Shown piece by piece: positions 22,821 through 28,078 of a stretch of DNA of 34,844 nucleotides. Numbering within the stretch: the stretch's first letter is position 1; every line of letters begins with the position of its first letter. Position numbers and translations under genes: made by a program. The notes beneath the pieces are model-generated. The model had not been told where the DNA came from. It ran no database searches and saw only the letters and a list, made by a program, of their open reading frames with translations. Source of the stretch: an uncultured Oscillospiraceae bacterium (GTDB lineage: Bacteria > Bacillota > Clostridia > Oscillospirales > Oscillospiraceae); assembly GCA_950097245.1 (NCBI GenBank), contig CATNCS010000021.1, positions 1 through 34,844 on the forward strand, written 5' to 3'.

Positions 22821-24017
22821 TCACGGCCCGGCGGGCAGTTCCACGCAGAAGGCGTTGATCCCGCCGGCGCTCTCCGCCCAGATTTTTCCGTGGTGCTCCT
22901 CGGCGATGCCCCGGGCGATGGACAGCCCCAGGCCGTAGCTGCCGTTCAGGCTTCTGGCCCGGTCCAGGCGGTAAAACCGCTTGAAGATGCTGCTCAGCTC
23001 CTCCCCGGGGATGGCCTCCCCGGGGTTGGACACCCGCAGCAGGCACCGCGCCCTGCCCTTCCGCTTCAGCGACACGGTCACCGTTCCGCCAGGCGCGGAA
23101 TATTTTTGGGCGTTATCCAAAAAAATCTCCACTATCTGCCGCAGCCGGGCCCCGCAGCCCCTCACCGTGATCCCCCCCTCGATCTCCTCGGCCAGGGACA
23201 GGCCCCGCTCAAAGAAGAGGGCCTCAAAGGGGAGAATGGCGTCCGCCGTCAGGCGGCTCAGGTCCAGGGGGACGTGGTCCTGTCCGGCCGCCCCGCTGTC
23301 CACCCGGGCCAGCTCCAGCAGGCTCTCCACCAGCCCCCTCATCTGGCGGGACTCGGTGAGAATATTGGCGGCCAGCTGCCGGGAGGACGTCTCCCCCGGG
23401 TTCTGGAGCAGCTCGGCGCTGGTCATGATTACGGTGAGGGGGGTCTTCAGCTCGTGGGAGGCGTCGGCCACAAACTGCCGCTGCTGCTCCCAGACCCGCT
23501 CCACCGGCCGCACCGCCCAGCGGGCCAGCAGAAGGCTGACAAGCAGCAGAATTCCAAAGCCCAGGCAGCCCGCCAGAACGCAGTTGCGGGCGAGGTGGGA
23601 CAGGGCGGCCCGCTCCTGAGACACGTCGGCCAGCACCAGGCAGGTCTCCGGCCCCCCCACCCACAGGTAGCGCAGGCCGTACTCCTCCAGAATGCCGGCG
23701 GGTGCGCCGGCGGCCGCCGCCCGCTGTACCGCGGCCTCCAGGTCGGCCCGGGACAGGCCGTAGGGCGCGCCGTCCCCGGTGAAGGCCTGGCCGTCCCGGC
23801 TCAGGCGCAGGACCAGGCAGGGGAGGCGGAAGTCCTCGGGGAGCCTGTTGTGATGTCCCGGGGGGGCGGGCCGGGCGGCGGCCTGCATCATGCGGAGGCT
23901 CTCCGCCTCCAGCCCCGCCCGGGTAAAACGGACCACCAGCCCCAGGATAACGCAGAGCATGGTCATCAGCAGCGCCATGTTGATGCACACAAGCTTAACG
24001 CGCAGCCGCTTCAGCAT
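22821..24017 (-). CDS. sensor histidine kinase
   Basis: A 398-residue membrane kinase. Transmembrane helices lie at about 8-30 and 146-165, with an extracytoplasmic sensor of roughly 115 residues between them. The H-box is ADASHELKTPLTVI (phospho-acceptor His188), followed by N-box DNAQKY (301-306), F-box FKRFYR and G2 box YGLGLSIA (361-368), all intact. The ATG at 24017 overlaps the response-regulator stop by 7 bp, and GGAGGTGGAG lies upstream. The frame continues open further upstream only inside the regulator gene. No known ligand domain is recognised in the sensor part. The pair is divergent from the VTC-DUF4956-CotH operon and probably controls it. Confidence 0.92.
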   Translation of the reverse strand: MLKRLRVKLVCINMALLMTMLCVILGLVVRFTRAGLEAESLRMMQAAARPAPPGHHNRLPEDFRLPCLVLRLSRDGQAFTGDGAPYGLSRADLEAAVQRAAAAGAPAGILEEYGLRYLWVGGPETCLVLADVSQERAALSHLARNCVLAGCLGFGILLLVSLLLARWAVRPVERVWEQQRQFVADASHELKTPLTVIMTSAELLQNPGETSSRQLAANILTESRQMRGLVESLLELARVDSGAAGQDHVPLDLSRLTADAILPFEALFFERGLSLAEEIEGGITVRGCGARLRQIVEIFLDNAQKYSAPGGTVTVSLKRKGRARCLLRVSNPGEAIPGEELSSIFKRFYRLDRARSLNGSYGLGLSIARGIAEEHHGKIWAESAGGINAFCVELPAGP

Positions 24018-24688
24018 GGCTTCTCCACCTCCAGATGGTAGCCCATCCGCCGGACCGCCTTGATGCGGATGTTGGAGCCGATGCTGGCCAGCTTCTTCCG
24101 GAGAAAGCCCACATAGACCTCCACGTGGTTGTCCACCGCGTTGGAGTCGAAGCCCCACACCCGGGCCAGGATAATCTCCTTGGACAGATTCTGTCCCTGA
24201 TTTTGCAGCAGATAGCGCATCACGTCAAACTCCCGGGCGGACAGGCGGACGCTGTTCTCCCCACACACCAGCATGCCGGAGGCCAGGTCCAGGGCGGTGT
24301 TGCCGCACACCAGCTCGTCCACCTGCCGGCCCTGGCGGCGGAGCAGGGCGTTGATGCAGGCCAGCAGCTCCCGGGAGTCGAAGGGCTTGGTGAGGTAGTA
24401 GTCCGCCCCGGCGTTCAGCCCCTCCACCCGGTCCTCCAGCTCCGACCGGGCCGTCAGCATCAATATCGGGGTGGCGCACCGGCTGGCCCGCACCCGGCGG
24501 GCCACCTGAAAGCCGTCCAGACCGGGCATCATCACGTCCAGAATCAGCAGGTCGTACACCCCCAGCTCGGCGTACTCCGCGCCGGTCTCCCCGTCGTACA
24601 CCGTCTCCACCTGAAAGCCCTTGCCCTCCAGAAGGGTCTTCAGCGACTGTGCCAGCAGCTTTTCGTCCTCAATCACCAGAATTTTCAT
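24011..24688 (-). CDS. OmpR-family response regulator
   Basis: A 225-residue DNA-binding regulator. The receiver has Asp8-Glu9, phospho-acceptor Asp51 (LLILDVMMPG), Thr79 and Lys101 (YYLTKPF). The C-terminal winged helix runs from about residue 125 (LSAREFDVMRYLLQNQGQNLSKEIILARVWG, then VDNHVEVYVGFLRKKL). The ATG at 24688 starts the family consensus MKILVIEDE and follows AGGGGGT. OmpR-type proteins bind tandem 10-11-bp repeats, and exactly such repeats (11-bp period) lie directly upstream of this gene and of the divergent VTC operon, so autoregulation and control of the neighbours are likely. Confidence 0.93.
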   Translation of the reverse strand: MKILVIEDEKLLAQSLKTLLEGKGFQVETVYDGETGAEYAELGVYDLLILDVMMPGLDGFQVARRVRASRCATPILMLTARSELEDRVEGLNAGADYYLTKPFDSRELLACINALLRRQGRQVDELVCGNTALDLASGMLVCGENSVRLSAREFDVMRYLLQNQGQNLSKEIILARVWGFDSNAVDNHVEVYVGFLRKKLASIGSNIRIKAVRRMGYHLEVEKPC

Positions 24689-24733
24689 TGCGTACCCCCT
24701 GAATAGCGGAAATTTTTCCTCCGTCTTTTCTCC

Positions 24734-24839
24734 ATTATAGCAGATAATCCTGAAAGAAAGCTGAAAGAAAGCTGAAAGAAAGTCGTTCAAAAAAGGTTTA
24801 CATCTCTTTCAGCGCTCTTTCAGCCCTCTGTGCTACAGT
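24734..24839. promoter_or_regulatory. divergent promoters with 11-bp tandem activator repeats
   Basis: Three perfect copies of CTGAAAGAAAG lie at 24750-24760, 24761-24771 and 24772-24782; on the minus strand they read CTTTCTTTCAG. The minus-strand extended -10, TGCTATAAT (-10 hexamer 24739-24734), starts exactly 10 bp after the last TTTCAG. Facing the other way, CTCTTTCAGCG (24804-24814) and CTCTTTCAGCC (24815-24825) precede a plus-strand extended -10, TGCTACAGT (hexamer 24834-24839), again exactly 10 bp after TTTCAG. Neither promoter has a recognisable -35; the repeats occupy that place, as in PhoB-type class II activation. Confidence 0.82.
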
Positions 24840-24862
24840 ACGGGGCGAAGGAAGTGATCTGT

Positions 24863-25537
24863 ATGGCGCAATACCGCCACGAATGGAAGCACATGATTGA
24901 CCTCAGCGACCGCATCGCCATCCGCCAGCGGCTGAGGGCGGTGGCCCGGCCGGACGGCCACGCCCGGGACGGGCGCTACCTGATCCGCAGCCTGTACTTC
25001 GACACCCCCGGCGACACCGCCCTGCGGGAGAAGCTGGACGGGGTAAACCGGCGGGAGAAATTCCGCCTGCGCTGCTACAACGGGGACCCCTCCCTCATCC
25101 ATCTGGAGAAGAAGAGCAAGCGGAACGGCCTGGGGTCCAAGGAGCTGACGGAGGTGTCCGCAGCGGAGGTCCGGGCCCTTCTGGAGGGCGACCTGGACTG
25201 GATGGCCCGCAGCGGCCGCACCCTGGTGTGGGAGCTGTACCAGAAGATGCACACTCAGCTCCTGCGGCCCAGGACCATTGTGGACTACATCCGGGAGCCC
25301 TTCGTCTACGCCCCGGGGAACGTCCGGGTCACCATCGACACGGACATCCGTACCGGGCTGAGCCGCACCGATTTTCTGGACCCGGACTGCCTCACCGTCC
25401 CTGCGGGGGACGCCCCCGCCATCCTGGAGGTGAAGTGGGACGAATATCTGCCGGAGATCATCCGGGCCGCCGTCCAGCTGCCCGGGCGGCGGGCCTCCGC
25501 CTTTTCCAAATACGCCGCCTGCCGGATCTACGGGTAG
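24863..25537 (+). CDS. VTC-domain polyphosphate polymerase-like protein
   Basis: A 224-residue soluble protein of the VTC/CYTH-like triphosphate tunnel fold. Charged tunnel motifs are in order: YRHEWKH (4-10), RSLYFDT (42-48), EKFRLR (65-70), HLEKKSK (80-86), an arginine in RPRTIVDY, VRVTIDTDIR (154-163), ILEVKWD (187-193) and SKYA (215-218). Eukaryotic Vtc4 uses this set to polymerise inorganic polyphosphate from ATP; bacterial members lack the SPX and membrane parts, as here, and their product is mostly unproven. The ATG at 24863 is chosen for the GAAGGAAGTG upstream and the motif position. It is the first gene of an operon with DUF4956 and CotH, an association known from other Clostridia. 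The stop codon lies in a dispersed repeat. Confidence 0.88.
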   Translation: MAQYRHEWKHMIDLSDRIAIRQRLRAVARPDGHARDGRYLIRSLYFDTPGDTALREKLDGVNRREKFRLRCYNGDPSLIHLEKKSKRNGLGSKELTEVSAAEVRALLEGDLDWMARSGRTLVWELYQKMHTQLLRPRTIVDYIREPFVYAPGNVRVTIDTDIRTGLSRTDFLDPDCLTVPAGDAPAILEVKWDEYLPEIIRAAVQLPGRRASAFSKYAACRIYG

Positions 25538-25590
25538 AGGCCGGCCCGCGCGCCCCTGTCCAAGGGGGCGGCACAGAGACCGCCCCCTAC
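25534..25590. repeat. short GTAG...CCCCCTAC repeat overlapping the VTC stop
   Basis: A 57-bp stretch starts GTAGAGG (25534-25540), contains GCCCCTGTCCAAGGGGGC as an internal dyad, and ends CGCCCCCTAC (25581-25590). Its first bases include the TAG stop of the VTC gene (25535-25537). The ends and GC-palindromic body resemble the repeats at 226-292 and 10921-11116, though it is the most diverged copy. Confidence 0.5.
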
Positions 25591-25612
25591 CGTTAAAAAA
25601 AGGAGAATTGCT

Positions 25613-26284
25613 ATGACCTTTCAGGACATCTTTAAATCCAGCTTTCTGGAAAACGTCACCGGCGTGTCCATCCTGGACATGGCCGTCGCCCTGGCGCTGG
25701 CCTTCGGCCTGGGGCTGTTTATCTTCCTGGTCTACCAGAAGACCTGCACCGGGGTGATGTACTCCTCCAGCTTCGGGGTCACCCTGGTGGCCCTCACCAT
25801 GATTACCACCCTGGTGATTCTGGCCGTCACCAGCAACGTGGTGCTCTCCCTGGGCATGGTGGGCGCCCTGTCCATCGTCCGGTTCCGCACCGCTATCAAG
25901 GAGCCCCTGGACATCGCCTTCCTGTTCTGGGCCATCGCGGTGGGCATCGTGCTGGCCGCCGGGCTGATCCCTCTGGCGGTGTTTGGCAGCGGGGCCATCG
26001 GGGTTATGCTGCTGGTGTTTGTCAACAGAAAATCCCATGTGAACCCCTACATCCTGGTCCTCCAGTGCGACGGCCAGGACAGCGAGGCCCGGGCCCTGGC
26101 CTATCTGGAACAGCAGACCCTGCGTCAGGCCGTCAAGAGCAAAACCGCCCGGCGGGGGGCGGTGGAGCTGAACCTGGAGCTCCGGCTGAAGTCGGACCGC
26201 ACGGATTTTATCAACACACTGGCCGATATGGAGGGCGTTCAAAGCGCCGTGCTGGTCAGCTACAACGGGGACTACATGGGGTAA
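25613..26284 (+). CDS. DUF4956 membrane protein
   Basis: A 223-residue protein with about four transmembrane helices (near 20-41, 53-73, 101-119 and 120-137) and a soluble C-terminal domain of about 85 residues. The loop LGMVGALSIVRFRTAIKEPLD (80-100), carrying GALSIVRFRT, is the family hallmark and resembles the corresponding loop of MgtC-type proteins. Function is unknown. DUF4956 proteins recur next to VTC and CotH genes, as here (12 bp before cotH), so a membrane platform or channel working with the polymerase is plausible but unproven. AAAGGAG precedes the ATG. Confidence 0.88.
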   Translation: MTFQDIFKSSFLENVTGVSILDMAVALALAFGLGLFIFLVYQKTCTGVMYSSSFGVTLVALTMITTLVILAVTSNVVLSLGMVGALSIVRFRTAIKEPLDIAFLFWAIAVGIVLAAGLIPLAVFGSGAIGVMLLVFVNRKSHVNPYILVLQCDGQDSEARALAYLEQQTLRQAVKSKTARRGAVELNLELRLKSDRTDFINTLADMEGVQSAVLVSYNGDYMG

Positions 26285-26296
26285 GGGGGGAGGTCT

Positions 26297-28036
26297 GTGT
26301 CCACCAGCAAGCATATTGACAGGCTCTGCGCCGGGGGACTGGCTCTGGCGCTGCTGCTCACCCTCCTGTTCGTCAACGGGGAGGCCCTGGGACTCGCCTC
26401 CGCCTCCAAAGCCATGGGCTATGAGGACCGCCTGTTTGACACCAGCCGCGTCCATACCGTCGACATCGTCATGGACGGCTGGGAGGACTTTCTGGCGACC
26501 TGCGAAAACGAGGAGTACTCCCCCTGCACGGCGGTTATCGACGGGGAGAGCTTTCAGAGCGTGGGCCTCCGGGCCAAGGGGAACACCTCCCTGTCCACCG
26601 TGTCCGCCCTGGGCAGCGACCGCTACAGCTTCAAGCTGGAGTTTGACCACTACGAGGCGGGCAAAACCTGCCACGGCCTGGATAAGCTGTGCCTGAACAA
26701 TCTGATTCAGGACAACACCATGATGAAGGACTACCTCACCTACCGCCTCATGGCCCAATTCGGCGCGGCGGCCCCGCTGTGCAGCTTTGTCTTTCTCACC
26801 GTCAACGGGGAGGACTGGGGCCTGTACCTGGCGGTGGAGGGGGTGGAGGAGGCCTTCCTCCAGCGCAATTACGGCAGCGGATACGGCCAGCTGTACAAGC
26901 CGGACAGCATGAGCTTTGGCGGCGGCCGGGGCAACGGCCGGGAGTTCGACATGGACAGGCTGGATTTCTCCCAGCAGTTCTCTCCGCCGGAAGGGCCGGA
27001 GGACCGGGAGGGCTTTCAGCCCCCCGGCAACTTCGGCGGGGAGGCCCCCGGCTTCGGCGGCAGGGGCGGACAGGGTGGCCCCGGCGGCGGGATGGGTTCT
27101 GATGACGTGAAGCTGCAATACATCGACGACAGCCCGGACAGCTATCCCAACATCTTTGACAGCGCCAAGACCGAGGGGGCGGATCAGGCCCGCCTGATTC
27201 AGGCGCTGAAGGCCCTCGGCCAGGGGGAGGCCGCCTCCGCTGTGGACGTGGACGCCGTGCTGCGGTACTTTGTGGTCCACAACTACGTGGTCAACGGGGA
27301 CAGCTACACCGGCTCCATGGTCCACAACTACTACCTCTACGAGGAGGACGGCCTGCTGTCTATGATCCCCTGGGACTACAACCTGGCCTTCGGCACCTTC
27401 CGGGGAAACGACGCCTCCGGGGCGGTGAACGACCCCATCGACAGCCCCCTGTCCGTCACCGGGGACGGCGACCGCCCCATGGCCGACTGGATCTTCTCCC
27501 GGGAGGAGTACACCGCCCTGTACCACCGGTACTTTGCCGAATTCCTGGAGACCGCGGACCCCGCCGCCCTCATTGACCAGGCCCGCGCCCTCATCGCCCC
27601 CTATGTGGAGCGGGACCCCACCAAATTCTGTACCTGTGAGGAGTTTGAGGCCGGCGTCCAGGCCCTGAAGACCTTCTGCGCCCTGCGGACGGAGAGCGTG
27701 GCCGGCCAGCTGGCGGGGACCGTCCCCTCCACCGGCGAGGGGCAGTCCGCCGATCGGGCCGCCCTGGTGGACGCCTCCGGGCTGGACCTGTCTGAGATGG
27801 GCACCATGAATCAGGGCGGCGGCCCCGGCGGCTTTGGCCGTCCCGGGGGAGACCGGGGCGCCCCGGATCAGGGCGGAGCGGTCCCCGCCTTCCGCCCGGA
27901 GGGCGGCAGGCCGGACCGGGACAATCCCGGCCAGGCCCGGGAGGACCCCGCCCCCTGGCTCTGGCTGGCGGCGTCGGTTTTGGCTCTGGCGCCGCTTCTG
28001 CTGGCGGCGCGGCGGTTCAGGCGGTTTGGCCCATAG
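26297..28036 (+). CDS. CotH-family secreted/membrane-anchored protein kinase
   Basis: A 579-residue protein starting with GTG (GGGGGAGG upstream). Residues about 12-34 are a signal peptide or anchor. The CotH fold runs about 52-470: GLRAKGNTSL (91-100, the family R.KGN.S motif), CLNNLIQDNTMMKDYL (132-147), VVNGDSYTG with Asp335, and IPWDYNLAFG (357-366) with Asp360. The two aspartates are 25 residues apart, close to the catalytic and metal-binding pair reported for B. subtilis CotH, a spore-coat Ser kinase. A Gly/Pro-rich low-complexity insert (205-268) splits the fold. A second such tail (476-552) leads to a C-terminal transmembrane helix (553-571) and RRFRR, so the enzyme is probably tethered outside the membrane. 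The target is unknown; nothing ties it to spores here. Confidence 0.88.
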   Translation: MSTSKHIDRLCAGGLALALLLTLLFVNGEALGLASASKAMGYEDRLFDTSRVHTVDIVMDGWEDFLATCENEEYSPCTAVIDGESFQSVGLRAKGNTSLSTVSALGSDRYSFKLEFDHYEAGKTCHGLDKLCLNNLIQDNTMMKDYLTYRLMAQFGAAAPLCSFVFLTVNGEDWGLYLAVEGVEEAFLQRNYGSGYGQLYKPDSMSFGGGRGNGREFDMDRLDFSQQFSPPEGPEDREGFQPPGNFGGEAPGFGGRGGQGGPGGGMGSDDVKLQYIDDSPDSYPNIFDSAKTEGADQARLIQALKALGQGEAASAVDVDAVLRYFVVHNYVVNGDSYTGSMVHNYYLYEEDGLLSMIPWDYNLAFGTFRGNDASGAVNDPIDSPLSVTGDGDRPMADWIFSREEYTALYHRYFAEFLETADPAALIDQARALIAPYVERDPTKFCTCEEFEAGVQALKTFCALRTESVAGQLAGTVPSTGEGQSADRAALVDASGLDLSEMGTMNQGGGPGGFGRPGGDRGAPDQGGAVPAFRPEGGRPDRDNPGQAREDPAPWLWLAASVLALAPLLLAARRFRRFGP

Positions 28037-28041
28037 CGAAA

Positions 28042-28078
28042 AGGCCGGCTGGAGCATGCGCTCCGGCCGGCCTCTTTT
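28042..28078. terminator. bidirectional terminator after cotH and the restriction gene
   Basis: A 14-bp stem (28042-28055 with 28060-28073, one G-T pair) is flanked by AAAA on the left and TCTTTT on the right. It sits between the two convergent stop codons and serves both operons. Confidence 0.82.

Noticed and set aside
24741-24825. The 11-bp repeats as a CRISPR-like array or simple satellite
   Set aside because: The units are too short with no spacers, and their fixed distance to both -10 boxes makes an activator site the better explanation.
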